Shown: piece after piece, positions 50,091-59,430 of the stretch
Numbering within the stretch: position 1 is the first letter of the stretch
Layout of the letters: each line of letters begins with the position of its first letter
Source of the DNA: Dyella_B humi
Lineage (GTDB): Bacteria > Pseudomonadota > Gammaproteobacteria > Xanthomonadales > Rhodanobacteraceae
Length of the DNA stretch: 64,000 nt
Assembly (NCBI RefSeq): GCF_044904605.1
Contig: NZ_JADIKI010000023.1
Span: 2,294,001-2,358,000, forward strand
Direction of reading: 5' to 3'
Position numbers and translations under genes: made by a program
Notes under the pieces: model-generated
What the model was told of the DNA's origin: nothing
Seen by the model: the letters and a program-made list of their open reading frames with translations, nothing else
The model's database searches: none

Positions 50091-52637
50091 TCAGAAGTTG
50101 TACTTGATCTGACCCTGCACCTCACGACCTTCGATCGAACGCGCCAGAATCACGCCGCCCGTACTCGCAAAACCGAATAGACGCGCGTTGCCTTCCGTAA
50201 TGCCGATCTGGTTGGTCAGGTTGGTGCCCTGCACGCTATACACCCAGTGCTGGCCTACGTTCGCCAGCAAGCCGAAGCTCAGGTCGTAGTAGCTGCCCAG
50301 CGGCTGCTGCTGGATCAGGTCGCCATAGCGATTGCCGACGTGTTCGTAGGTGATCCATGCCTTGACATCCCCCCAGCTGGTTGGCAGGTCGTACGAAGGC
50401 GTCAGGCGGAACTGGAGTTTCGGCTGACGCTGCAGCTGCATGCCGTTGATGCTGGTGCATTGCGTGCTGCCGTTCTGCGCGGTGTAGGTCACGCAACCGA
50501 TGTAGCGGTTGTAGTGGCCATCCATGTAGTCGCCGGAGAGCGTGATTGCGGCATGCTCGAACGGCTTGACGGTCGTCGTGAAATTGACGCCCTTCGTTTG
50601 CGAGCCGTACACGAAGGTCTGCTGGCCGGTATCTGTGGTGATGGTGTAAGGCACGTTGTAGAACAAACGGCGATACGCGCTGACGTCGGCGTAGATCCAG
50701 TCGGCCTGATACTTGAAGCCGATTTCGTAGTTCTTGATCTTTTGAATCGGCGTGGTGGGTAATCCGCGCAGGTCGTCAAAGCCGGGAAAGTGGATACCCA
50801 GGTTCGCACGAACATAGGCGCTCATGTTCGGGTTGAACTCGTAGTTGGCGCCGAGCGTCCAGGACTTTTCGGTTTTCAGGTAGTGGATGTACTGCTGCCC
50901 TGGGGCGAAGTACTGCGAACTGTTGTTGTACAAGGTGTACTTGTTGTTATCGAGATCCGTCGTAGCCGTGTTGGCAATAGCGCCATCGGCCTGCTGGCGT
51001 TCCACGCGCAGACCGCCGTCGATCAACCAGTTGCCGATCTTCCAGCTATCGGTGGCGAAGAAGGCGGTGTTGAAGCCGTTCCAGCGTTCTTTGACGGCCG
51101 TGCTCACCCCGCTGGTGAAGCCCTGCGGGTCGGTGAGCTGATAGGTATTGGCGCCGTTGCTCAGCGAAACCACGATTGGGTTCGGATTGGTCTGCGCCTG
51201 CAGCAACATGTCGTTGCCGAGGAACCAAGTGTCGTGATCGTTGTAGACGGCCGTGTAGTTGCCGACGGTCAGCGTATTGCCTTCAAACAATTCCTTGCTG
51301 ACATGGAATTCGTTGCTGATGGCCTGGATGACCTTGTGCACATACCAGAGACCTTGCGTGGTGACGTTCTGGTTCAAGCTGGCCGCCTGACCATTGGCGT
51401 AAGTGGCGGTGGGGGTAAGACCGGCAGGCAGTCCATCGGCTGTTTCGGCAGAAGCGATGTAGTTCCCTAGCGTGGTCGGGTTGTTGCCCGTGCTGAAGAA
51501 CGAGATGGTGTTCATCTCGCCGCCGGTGAAGCCCAGCTTGTCGGAGATCGACCAGCCGTTGCCGAAATCCCAGTCGAAGTTGGCGCCGAACATATGGATG
51601 TCCGCACCGCGGCCCTTGGCCAGATTCACTTCCTGGCCGCCCGGCGTGCAGCCGGGGGTGCCGCAGGGCGTGGTCTCGATGAATTCGCGTTGATCAGCCT
51701 TGCTGCCGAAGGTGCCAGTGAGCGGACTGAAGCCGGGGTAGTTGGAGAAGTTGCCCGCGCTCGGATTGAGGATCGGCGTGTCGGTGACGAACTGGTTGTG
51801 ATCCTTCAGCGAACGCGCGTAGAACATCAGCGAGCCGTTGTCCCAGTCGCGCGTCAGCGTAGCGGTGAGTTGGCCGCCGTTGTCGGCCGGGAACTGTGGA
51901 TCGCGCACACCGTCCGAACGGCGCCAGAACCCGCCGACGCTGCCGTACCAGTTGTTGGCGACTTTGAAGCCGATAAAGCCGTCCAGGCGCTCCATGCCTT
52001 CCGAGCCATAGGTGAAGCCGATATCGCCGGAGGGCACATCGGTACCTTCACGCAGGATGAAGTTCGCCGTGACGCCGGGCTGGCCGTTGCCATACAACAC
52101 CGACGGGCCGCCCTGCACGATTTCCGCGCGATCGATGGTGTCATCAAGGCGGAACATCGAGGAGTTTTCCATGAACGACAAGGTCGACATGGGATACAGC
52201 GGCGTGCCGTTGAGCTGGAACGTGGCATACGGTGCATCGCCGCCGCCCGGGAAGCCGGCCACTTCGATGTTGGCGCCGGTCTGGCCGCCGGAGGATTCGG
52301 GATACACGCCGGGCGAAGCCTTCAAGAGATCGGCCGAGCTCTTGGGGTTGGCTTCCTTGATCTGCTGCGCAGTCATCGAAGTGATCGAATAGCTGGCGTC
52401 GATCTTCTTGATACCGCCGAAGCTCGCAGTACCGGTCACCACGACTTGCTGCAAGGTTTGTGCATTTTTGGCGTTGGCGTTCTGCTGTGCGCCGGGGCTG
52501 GCCTTGGCAGGGGCCGTTGTGGGTGCCGTCGTCGAACTCTGCGTCTGGCCGTTGTCCTGGGCATAAGTAGCGCCGGACATAAGCGTGGCCGCGATGGCCG
52601 CCGATAACGCTACGCGTGTGAGTGGCTTGGTCTTCAT
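50091..52637 (-). CDS. TonB-dependent receptor for alpha-glucosides/trehalose
   Basis: 848 residues. The signal peptide (LSAAIAATLMSGATYAQ) is followed by an Ala/Gln/Thr linker. The plug is TVTGTASFGGIKK-like in position, with ITSMTAQQIKEANPKSSADL, APYATFQLNGTPLYP and RAEIVQGGPSVLYGNGQPGV. The barrel closes with GREVQGQIKYNF, terminal Phe included. The plug style is that of siderophore-type receptors, yet the gene lies 62 bases after a GH65 phosphorylase and before a permease and hydrolases, so oligosaccharide import is favoured. No siderophore genes are near. Confidence 0.87.
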   Translation of the reverse strand: MKTKPLTRVALSAAIAATLMSGATYAQDNGQTQSSTTAPTTAPAKASPGAQQNANAKNAQTLQQVVVTGTASFGGIKKIDASYSITSMTAQQIKEANPKSSADLLKASPGVYPESSGGQTGANIEVAGFPGGGDAPYATFQLNGTPLYPMSTLSFMENSSMFRLDDTIDRAEIVQGGPSVLYGNGQPGVTANFILREGTDVPSGDIGFTYGSEGMERLDGFIGFKVANNWYGSVGGFWRRSDGVRDPQFPADNGGQLTATLTRDWDNGSLMFYARSLKDHNQFVTDTPILNPSAGNFSNYPGFSPLTGTFGSKADQREFIETTPCGTPGCTPGGQEVNLAKGRGADIHMFGANFDWDFGNGWSISDKLGFTGGEMNTISFFSTGNNPTTLGNYIASAETADGLPAGLTPTATYANGQAASLNQNVTTQGLWYVHKVIQAISNEFHVSKELFEGNTLTVGNYTAVYNDHDTWFLGNDMLLQAQTNPNPIVVSLSNGANTYQLTDPQGFTSGVSTAVKERWNGFNTAFFATDSWKIGNWLIDGGLRVERQQADGAIANTATTDLDNNKYTLYNNSSQYFAPGQQYIHYLKTEKSWTLGANYEFNPNMSAYVRANLGIHFPGFDDLRGLPTTPIQKIKNYEIGFKYQADWIYADVSAYRRLFYNVPYTITTDTGQQTFVYGSQTKGVNFTTTVKPFEHAAITLSGDYMDGHYNRYIGCVTYTAQNGSTQCTSINGMQLQRQPKLQFRLTPSYDLPTSWGDVKAWITYEHVGNRYGDLIQQQPLGSYYDLSFGLLANVGQHWVYSVQGTNLTNQIGITEGNARLFGFASTGGVILARSIEGREVQGQIKYNF

Positions 52638-52699
52638 CGAACGTTCTCCCCAACTGTTTCGTTTGTGATTGGCGCGGCGTAACCGCGTCTGTTAGCCGC

Positions 52700-55600
52700 T
52701 TATGTCGTAAACAAACTGATATCGAACGCGGCGACGTTCGACAGCAGCAGATCCGCCTCGGCCAGTGCCTGTGCATGGCCTACACCTACCGCCTTCATTC
52801 CCGCAGCGTGAATGCTGGCGATTCCTGCCGCGGCGTCCTCCACGCCGATACATTCGCTCGGCTCCAAGCCGAGGCCGCGCGCGGCGGCCAGGAAAATCTC
52901 GGGATCGGGCTTGGCGCGACTGACGCGGTTGGCATCCACTACGTAGTCGAACAAGTCGGCGATTCCGAGCCTTTCCAGCAAAAGCGGTGCATTGCGGCTG
53001 GCTGATGCCAGCGCGGTTTTCAGGCCTGCGCGATGTACCGATTCGATGGCGTTGCGCGAGCCGGGCAACAGGTTGTGCGGGCCGAAGCTTTCGATCTGCT
53101 GTCGGTAGTAGTCGTTCTTACGCGAGGCGAGCGCTTCCTTCTCGTCTTCGGAATACGCGCGCGGTGCCCGCTCCAGCAGAATGTCCAGCGAACCGCGGCG
53201 ATCGACGCCTTTGAGCCGTTCGCCCACCGAGTCGTCGAAGGCGATGCCGATTTCGCCTGCGAGCCGTTTCCAGGCGGCGTGATGCACCACCGCCGTATCG
53301 GCGATCACACCATCGAGATCGAAGATCACGCCCTTGATCGAAGGACGTGCGTGCGCATGCAGCGGCAGATTCACCGTGTGGCCGGCATACAGCGACACCA
53401 TTTTTCCATGATGGAGAATGTCCAGTTGCGCGCCTTCGGTAAGCGCGTATTCCACGCGATCCTTCTTCACCGTCACGCGGATATGGTGATCGCGCCAGCG
53501 CACGCCGAAGCGATAGCTGCCCCATGCCGCCGGCAGGCTGGGCGCGAAGGCCGGCCGACCATCGATCACGCGCATGCCGCCGAAGCCCCAGGCCAGCGCC
53601 AGCCAGCTGCCAGCCATGGCCGCCATGTGCACGCCGTGCGAGGTGTTGCCATGCAGGTTGTCGATATCCACGCGCAGCGTGTCGAGAAAGTAGGCGTATG
53701 CCTTCTGCGCATAACCCACATCCGCCGCGACGATGCTGAAGGTGGAAGCCGACAGCGTGGAATCGTGCACGGTGACGCCTTCGTAGTAATCGAAGTTGCG
53801 CCGTTTGGTTTCCATGTCGATGGCATTGCCGGCTAGCACGAATGCCTGCAACACGTCGGCCTGTTTGCACACCTGGTGACGATAGATAGTCAGCGGATGC
53901 AGTTGCAGCAGCAGCGGGCGATGGCCGTGTTCACTCGGACGCGCGATCGGTAGTCGTGGCTTGTTGAGGAAGTCATCGTCCTGCGGAAAGATGCCCAGCT
54001 CCGGATCGACCGGCAGGTACATGGCATCGGCCGCGGCCAGCCATGCTGCGATTTCTCGGTCCGACAGCTCGAGCATCGTGGCGATGCGCGCGTAATCGTG
54101 CGGGCGTTCGCGCCCCAGTTGCGAGGCCACCGAGGCGGCATAGCGCAAATGCTGTTGCGCCATGTGATTGGTGTAATAGTTGTTGTCGACCAGCGCGGTG
54201 TATTCGTCGGGTCCGGTAACCTGGCAGATGCAGAACGCATTGCCGCGGCGGGGATTGTAGTGGCCCACGTGATGCCACAGGCGCGCGGTTTCGAACAACA
54301 CTTCGGCGCCGCCGTGCACCAGGAAATCCACGTCGCCGGTCGCTTCGAGGTAGAGACGGATCGCAAACGCGATTGCCGCATTGATGTGGTATTGCGCGGA
54401 ACCCGAGGGGAAGTACGCCGAACACTCGTCGCCACTAATCGTGCGCCACGCATAGAGCGCGCCGGCGGGGTGGTTCATCTCGCGCGCGTGATTGCGTGCG
54501 CGGTCGAGCGTATTCACACGGTATTCGAGCATGCTGCGCGCACGCTCGGGCGAGGTGAGCGCCAGCACGGGCAGGATGAAGGCTTCGGCGTCCCAGAAAT
54601 AATGCCCTTCGTAACCTTCGCCCGTGAGGCCTTTCGCCGCAGCGCTGCCGCTACCGTCGCGACCGACAGATTGCAGCAGATGGAACAGGTTGAAGCGCAG
54701 CGCTTGTTCGACCGCTGAATCGCCATGGATCTCAAGATCCGCCGCTTGCCAGAACGTCGCGCAGGAACGTGCCTGTTCGGCACGATGCATGTCGAAATCC
54801 AAGGTAAGCGCGCGTTCGAGCGTGGTGGCGACGGCATCGAGCAGGGAGGCTTCGGTATCGCCGCCTTCAGGACGGCTCCAGGCATAGGCGACGAATTTTT
54901 CCAGCACCACGCTGTCGCCAGGATTCAAATTCGCCACGTAGTGCTGCTGCACGCCTTCGCTGTCCTCGATGATCGCGCGGGCGAAAGCGAGGTTCGATTG
55001 CGTCAGGCGATGCCGTTGGCCGCTGGCCAGACGGATGGAGCTGTTTTGCGTGCGTTGGCAGATCGAAGCCAGCGTGCGATCGGCATCGGAGGTGGTGATA
55101 CCGAGGCCGCCCTTGACGCGCGTGCCGATGCGCGGGTCGTCGCCTTGTTCGGCGGCGCCGATGCTGGCGATCAGCGCGGATTCCAGAGTGAGCGGGCCGC
55201 TGTAATCAATGGACGTGACGCGATAGCGGATGCACAGCAGATTCGGCGTATGTAGGGGAACGATCCGCTCCGCGTCGATCTGCAGGGTGACGCCGGTAGG
55301 GGAGCGCCAGCGCAGCGTTCGTTCCAGGCAGCCGGCGCGCAGATCCAGCGCTTGTTCAAAGGTCAGCCACTCGCCTTCGCCGAGGTCGATCGGCGCTTCG
55401 CCCAGGCGCAGGGCGATGCGGGTGCCGTCGGGTATGGGAATGCGCGTATCGGTGCTGCGGGCAAAACCGGGGAAGCGTTCGTGATATTCGATCGGGGTGC
55501 GTTCCCACACACCGGTCAGGAAGCTGCCCTGGCTGGGACTGCGATCTTCTTCGAATCCACCGCGCACGCCGAGCGTGCCGTTGGCGAGTGCGAACAGACT

Positions 55601-55735
55601 TTCGAGTTTGGCCTGTTCGCTTTCCGCCGGACGCTGCGCATGCACCAATCGCCAGGGATTGGGAGATGCCTGGAATGCCGGTTCCATGGCTATGGCCTGC
55701 GCATCGTGGCTGTGCACGCATTCTCCCCTTGGCAT
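52700..55735 (-). CDS. Fused GH65 disaccharide phosphorylase / beta-phosphoglucomutase
   Basis: 1011 residues, cytoplasmic. The first ~770 form a GH65 inverting phosphorylase: LFALANGTLGVRGG, GYEGHYFWDAEAFILP, VTGPDEYTALVDNNYYTN (general acid Glu) and TSHGVHMAAMAGSW at the phosphate site. The remainder is a HAD-type beta-phosphoglucomutase: IKGVIFDLDGVIADT (nucleophile and acid Asp), ALASASRNAPLLLERL, KPDPEIFLAAARGL and CIGVEDAAAGI. The phosphorylase yields beta-glucose 1-phosphate and the mutase converts it to glucose 6-phosphate. ATG 55735 is used; 55687 is also possible. Trehalose, maltose and kojibiose are all candidate substrates. Confidence 0.88.
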   Translation of the reverse strand: MPRGECVHSHDAQAIAMEPAFQASPNPWRLVHAQRPAESEQAKLESLFALANGTLGVRGGFEEDRSPSQGSFLTGVWERTPIEYHERFPGFARSTDTRIPIPDGTRIALRLGEAPIDLGEGEWLTFEQALDLRAGCLERTLRWRSPTGVTLQIDAERIVPLHTPNLLCIRYRVTSIDYSGPLTLESALIASIGAAEQGDDPRIGTRVKGGLGITTSDADRTLASICQRTQNSSIRLASGQRHRLTQSNLAFARAIIEDSEGVQQHYVANLNPGDSVVLEKFVAYAWSRPEGGDTEASLLDAVATTLERALTLDFDMHRAEQARSCATFWQAADLEIHGDSAVEQALRFNLFHLLQSVGRDGSGSAAAKGLTGEGYEGHYFWDAEAFILPVLALTSPERARSMLEYRVNTLDRARNHAREMNHPAGALYAWRTISGDECSAYFPSGSAQYHINAAIAFAIRLYLEATGDVDFLVHGGAEVLFETARLWHHVGHYNPRRGNAFCICQVTGPDEYTALVDNNYYTNHMAQQHLRYAASVASQLGRERPHDYARIATMLELSDREIAAWLAAADAMYLPVDPELGIFPQDDDFLNKPRLPIARPSEHGHRPLLLQLHPLTIYRHQVCKQADVLQAFVLAGNAIDMETKRRNFDYYEGVTVHDSTLSASTFSIVAADVGYAQKAYAYFLDTLRVDIDNLHGNTSHGVHMAAMAGSWLALAWGFGGMRVIDGRPAFAPSLPAAWGSYRFGVRWRDHHIRVTVKKDRVEYALTEGAQLDILHHGKMVSLYAGHTVNLPLHAHARPSIKGVIFDLDGVIADTAVVHHAAWKRLAGEIGIAFDDSVGERLKGVDRRGSLDILLERAPRAYSEDEKEALASRKNDYYRQQIESFGPHNLLPGSRNAIESVHRAGLKTALASASRNAPLLLERLGIADLFDYVVDANRVSRAKPDPEIFLAAARGLGLEPSECIGVEDAAAGIASIHAAGMKAVGVGHAQALAEADLLLSNVAAFDISLFTT

Positions 55736-55794
55736 GTTCTGGTTGGTCTTCTCATCGGCCGACGCGGCCTGTGGCGGCAAAGGATAAGATTGAG

Positions 55795-55822
55795 TGATAT
55801 CGATATCAAGATATCGATATCA
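55795..55822. promoter_or_regulatory. Double palindromic LacI-type operator
   Basis: 28 bases made of TGATATCGATATC, AA, and GATATCGATATCA; each half contains the self-complementary core GATATCGATATC. It lies 60 bases upstream of the GH65-mutase start and between divergent promoters, next to the LacI gene. Confidence 0.8.
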
Positions 55823-55965
55823 TCGCTGCGTCGCACCATGATGCGCCTGCCGGCGTCTCGAAAATGTGGTTGTTATCGGAATGCATTGGAGGAAAAGGCA
55901 ACGCTCGGGCACACTTGCCACGCCGTACCGATCACGGCACACATGCATTCACCAGGGGGCGCCGC

Positions 55966-56979
55966 TTGACGCAAGCCAAGAAGAAACAACCTCTTGCGCA
56001 CCGCCCCAGCCTCACCATGGCGGATCTGGCCGAACTGGCGGGGGTATCCAAGATCACCGTTTCGCGGGCCTTGAGCGAAAGCCCGCTGGTCAATGCCGAG
56101 ACCCGCGAGCGGGTGCAGGCCTTGGCGCGCAAGCATGGCTACAAGTTAAACGTCAGTGCGCGGAACCTGCGTTTGCGCCGCAGCCATACCGTGGCGGTGA
56201 TCGTGGAAATGAAGCCGTCGTCCGAGCGCACTATGTGGGATCCCTATCCGCTGTCACTGCTCGGCGGTATTTCCCAGGAGCTCACTTCGGCCGGCTTCAG
56301 CGTGCTGCTGACGACCCGCCAAGGCGCGTCCAATGCCGCGGTACAGGCAGCGGATGGACTGATTCTGCTCGGACAGGGCGCACGCCAGGATGCGGTGCGC
56401 CTATATGACAAGCTGGGCTTGCCGATGGTGGTCTGGGGCGCTCCGGAAGACAGCGGCGACAATCACATCGTGGTCGGCAGCGATAATCGCCAGGGTGGCA
56501 TCATCGTGGCCGAGCGCTTTCTTTCTATCGGGCGGCGACATCCGGTGTTCATCGGCAACCCCGATCACCCAGAGATGGCGCAACGTCTGTTCGGCTTCGT
56601 CGATGAACTCGCCCGCCACGGCATCAAGCCGCTGCTATTGCGCCGAGCCGATTTCACCCTGGAATCGGGCGTTGATGCCGTGCGTTCGCTGTGGGCGCGC
56701 AAAGTGCGCTTCGATGCCATCTTCGCGTGCAGCGACTTGCTGGCGATGGGTGCGATTCGCGCGTTGGTTGAACTCGGGCAGTCGGTACCAAATGATGTTT
56801 CCGTGATCGGCTACGACGATACGCCGCTAGGTGCGAGTTTTCTGCCACCGTTGAGCACCGTGCGGCAGAACTGGCAGGAAGGCGGCGTGCTGCTTGCACG
56901 CAAAGTGCTGACCTTGATCCAGGGGCATCCGGTGCCGTCGCAGATGATGGCGACGACGTTGGTGGTGCGGTCTACTTGA
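55966..56979 (+). CDS. LacI-family repressor of the alpha-glucoside cluster
   Basis: 337 residues from a TTG start at 55966, which has AGGGGG six bases upstream; an ATG at 55864 lacks a ribosome site and would add 34 residues. The helix-turn-helix LTMADLAELAGVSKITVSRA lies near residues 16-35 and the hinge is NVSARNLRLRRSHTVAVIVE. The effector domain ends VSVIGYDDTPLGASFLPPLS. It diverges from the GH65-mutase gene with a 28-base palindromic operator between. Control of the whole minus-strand cluster, with a glucoside or sugar phosphate effector, is inferred. Confidence 0.87.
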   Translation: MTQAKKKQPLAHRPSLTMADLAELAGVSKITVSRALSESPLVNAETRERVQALARKHGYKLNVSARNLRLRRSHTVAVIVEMKPSSERTMWDPYPLSLLGGISQELTSAGFSVLLTTRQGASNAAVQAADGLILLGQGARQDAVRLYDKLGLPMVVWGAPEDSGDNHIVVGSDNRQGGIIVAERFLSIGRRHPVFIGNPDHPEMAQRLFGFVDELARHGIKPLLLRRADFTLESGVDAVRSLWARKVRFDAIFACSDLLAMGAIRALVELGQSVPNDVSVIGYDDTPLGASFLPPLSTVRQNWQEGGVLLARKVLTLIQGHPVPSQMMATTLVVRST

Positions 56980-57010
56980 TGCAATGGCCGCGATGGCCAT
57001 GTCACACGTA

Positions 57011-57406
57011 TCAGAGCAAACGTGCAGCCTGTCCCTGCTTGGTGAGCAGATTGACTGCTTGCTTGTCGAACGACACGAATGTGTCAGCACCTAGCCAGTC
57101 GCCTTCATAGGCGATGACGCCGTCAGCGAAATCGCCTCCTGCATCAAGCAATGCGAGGCCGGCTTCGACGGCAGGGCGATTCACAACCACGTTATGGGAA
57201 TCAAGTAGCGATCTGATGGTGTCGGCAACTTCGTCCCTAGGCAGTTTCATGCCCTTGAGCAGTATCCATACCAGTTCGCACAAACACGGCAAAGAAACCG
57301 CAATCAGAGAGGCGTCTTTCAGCACTTTGCTAGCTTTAGGACTCTGCTTTTTATCGTCCTGCAGGACTGCGCGAACGAGTATGTTCGTATCGACGGAAAC
57401 CTTCAT
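57011..57406 (-). CDS. vapC: PIN-domain toxin, VapC type
   Basis: 131 residues, one PIN domain. The acidic metal site is visible: Asp6 (KVSVDTNILVRAVL), Glu44 (LPCLCELVWILL), Asp92/95 (GGDFADGVIAY) and Asp114 (FVSFDKQA). VapC toxins are magnesium-dependent endoribonucleases that cut tRNA or rRNA and are neutralised by the partner protein. Its start overlaps the antitoxin stop by four bases. It lies just beyond the LacI gene at the edge of the sugar cluster, facing pilS. All catalytic residues are present, so it looks functional. Confidence 0.9.
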   Translation of the reverse strand: MKVSVDTNILVRAVLQDDKKQSPKASKVLKDASLIAVSLPCLCELVWILLKGMKLPRDEVADTIRSLLDSHNVVVNRPAVEAGLALLDAGGDFADGVIAYEGDWLGADTFVSFDKQAVNLLTKQGQAARLL

Positions 57407-57654
57407 TTCTTCCCTGCCCAGCCATTCTCGATAATTTCGTTCATTTCCTCGATGGTGAGCCGCCGCTTGGACTTGCCAGCGAGCCGGCCGATAAACGCGT
57501 CAATGGTTCCGGTGGGCCGGACGGCTTTCAATTCGGCCCGGCCATCGGGCAGCAAATCCAGCTCCATCTTTTCGCCGGGTTTGATCCCCAAGTGCTGCAG
57601 AACTTCCTTTCGGAAGGTCACTTGGCCTCGTGCGGTGACAGTGAGGATGCTCAT
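57403..57654 (-). CDS. AbrB/SpoVT-family antitoxin
   Basis: 83 residues. The N-terminal swapped-hairpin DNA-binding domain reads LTVTARGQVTFRKEVLQHLG then IKPGEKMELDLLPDGRAEL. The C-terminal tail RRLTIEEMNEIIENGWAGKK would bind the toxin. ATG 57654 has GAGAGG nine bases upstream; an upstream ATG at 57678 would add eight residues but leaves no site. It overlaps the PIN toxin by four bases. A perfect 9-4-9 inverted repeat 33 bases upstream is the likely autoregulatory site. Confidence 0.88.
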   Translation of the reverse strand: MSILTVTARGQVTFRKEVLQHLGIKPGEKMELDLLPDGRAELKAVRPTGTIDAFIGRLAGKSKRRLTIEEMNEIIENGWAGKK

Positions 57655-57686
57655 GGCGGTTTGCCTCTCAAATACCATGGGTGAAT

Positions 57687-57708
57687 TGTAATGCAAATGT
57701 GCATTACA
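57687..57708. promoter_or_regulatory. Toxin-antitoxin operator
   Basis: TGTAATGCA and TGCATTACA form a perfect inverted repeat spaced by AATG, upstream of the antitoxin start. It fits autoregulation by the AbrB-type antitoxin or the complex. Confidence 0.75.
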
Positions 57709-57775
57709 CTCAAATGGCCGCAAGGCAGAAGTGGAAATTCCAGCAGGCGGAGATCAGGCGAAACGTGCTCGATTC

Positions 57776-59407
57776 CTAGACTGTAGGCTCGATCCGCACC
57801 GGCGGCGTCAACACCAGCCTGAAGCAGCTCCCACCGCCCGCCACGCGCACATATTCCAGTGCCGCCTGATTGGCCTCGGCCATCTGTCGCGCGAGATAAA
57901 GTCCCAAACCGGTGCCGTACTCGTGCGTGGTGTAGAACGGCTCGAAAATCTGCGCCGCCACTTTCGGCGCAATGCCGGGGCCGCGGTCGATCACTTCCAG
58001 GATCGGTACGCCGTGTTCGCCATGCCGCACTACCACCAGCACACGCGCTGATTCGCCGGGCATACGCCCGTAGCGCAGTGCGTTCTGCACCAGGTTCCAC
58101 AACACCTGATGCAATTGCTGCGGATCGGCTACGGCGATCACGGGCGTGGCACTGTTGTCGATCACGCGCAGCGAATCGTTGCCCAGGTCATTGCTTTGCT
58201 TGTATTCGTCGACGAAATCGTGCGCCCACTCGCCCAGGTTCAAGGTTTCCGGACGCGAGCGCTCGCGCCGCGACAGCTGCAGGATGTTTTCGATGATGTC
58301 GTTGAGGCGGCTGCAGTGGTTGTTGATGATCTCCACCATGCGCAGGTCGGTGGTGCTCATCTCGTGCGATTCGGCCAGTAGCTGCGCGGAGTAGCGGATC
58401 GCCGCGAGCGGGTTGCGGATCTCGTGCGCGATCGAGGCGGAAAGGCGGCCCAGCGAGCCGAGCGTAAGTTCTTCCGCGCGGCGCGACACCAGCGAGGTAT
58501 CGTCCAGGAAGATCAGCACCAGCGAATCGTCGTTCGGTGCGAGGCGGCTGAAGCGCGGCACTACTTCCGGCATGCCGTCGGCCAGTTGTGTGGCGGTTTC
58601 GTCCAGCTTGCCCGAGGTGATCCAGTGATAAAGGCGGCGCGACAGCTCCGGCGCCACGCGGCCGAGGTCGCGCTGATCGGACGAGGGATTACCTAGCAGC
58701 ATCCACGCCGCTTCGTTGATCTGATGGATGCGGTTGGCGTCGTCCACCAGCATCACGCCGGTTTTCATGCGGCGGATGATCAGCTCGTTGACTTGAGCCA
58801 GGTTAACTAGGTCGATGCTGCGCTGTTCGGCCAGCGCCTCGCTGGCGCGCAGCTGACGGCCGAGCACGTTGCACAACACCACGATCGCGAAATAGGCCAT
58901 GCCGAACAGGCCCGATTCGAGGAAATCGCGGTCGTCGACCGAAGCGGCGTGCGGCAGGGCGAACATGGTGCGACCGAGCACGCCCAGCGTGGCGAGCGCG
59001 GCCAGGAACAGGGCCAACCGCAGCGGCAGCAACAGGGCACCGGCGGCGAGGTTGACCGCCAGCATCATCGCGATGCCGATGCGCGCGTCGTTCATCGCCG
59101 CGATCGCCAGCACCGCCGCGACGATATCCATGAGCAGGGTGCCCAGGATGCCCAGCCAGCCCAGCGTCTTGGTCAGGTGGGTGATCGATATCACCGCCAA
59201 GGCAAACAGCAGGTAGCCCGCAGCCACCAGCCGCGCCAGGTCGCCGTTGTCCAGGTGGGGCCAGCCCATGCCGGAAGGGGTGAAGGCGAGCCCGACGTAG
59301 ACCAGGGCCTGGGCCAGCCGGAAATAATTGAGGAACAGCAGCTCGTGGCGGGTGGTCGTGCTATTGGGCGAATCGACGATCGCGCGGCTGGACACGGGTT
59401 TGGACAC
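57776..59407 (-). CDS. pilS: Sensor histidine kinase PilS
   Basis: 543 residues from a likely GTG start at 59407. About six membrane helices fill residues 35-190 (LVYVGLAF, LAVISITHLTKTLGWLGILG, AGALLLPLRLALFLAALATL). A PAS-like segment (MKTGVMLVDDANRIHQINEA) precedes the H-box LSASIAHEIRNPLAAIRYSA, NLVQNALRYG, DRGPGIAP and GTGLGLYLARQM. This is the PilS pattern, and the gene precedes sucC as in related genomes. PilS phosphorylates PilR to control pilin expression. Upstream in-frame codons come from an inserted repeat, so ATG 59518 is unlikely. Confidence 0.85.
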   Translation of the reverse strand: MSKPVSSRAIVDSPNSTTTRHELLFLNYFRLAQALVYVGLAFTPSGMGWPHLDNGDLARLVAAGYLLFALAVISITHLTKTLGWLGILGTLLMDIVAAVLAIAAMNDARIGIAMMLAVNLAAGALLLPLRLALFLAALATLGVLGRTMFALPHAASVDDRDFLESGLFGMAYFAIVVLCNVLGRQLRASEALAEQRSIDLVNLAQVNELIIRRMKTGVMLVDDANRIHQINEAAWMLLGNPSSDQRDLGRVAPELSRRLYHWITSGKLDETATQLADGMPEVVPRFSRLAPNDDSLVLIFLDDTSLVSRRAEELTLGSLGRLSASIAHEIRNPLAAIRYSAQLLAESHEMSTTDLRMVEIINNHCSRLNDIIENILQLSRRERSRPETLNLGEWAHDFVDEYKQSNDLGNDSLRVIDNSATPVIAVADPQQLHQVLWNLVQNALRYGRMPGESARVLVVVRHGEHGVPILEVIDRGPGIAPKVAAQIFEPFYTTHEYGTGLGLYLARQMAEANQAALEYVRVAGGGSCFRLVLTPPVRIEPTV

Positions 59408-59430
59408 TCGCGAAGAGAAGTGGCTGCTAT

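Noticed and set aside
50091..52637. Siderophore receptor
   Set aside because: The plug looks siderophore-like, but flanking genes are all sugar enzymes and no siderophore or iron genes are near. An oligosaccharide role is favoured but unproved.
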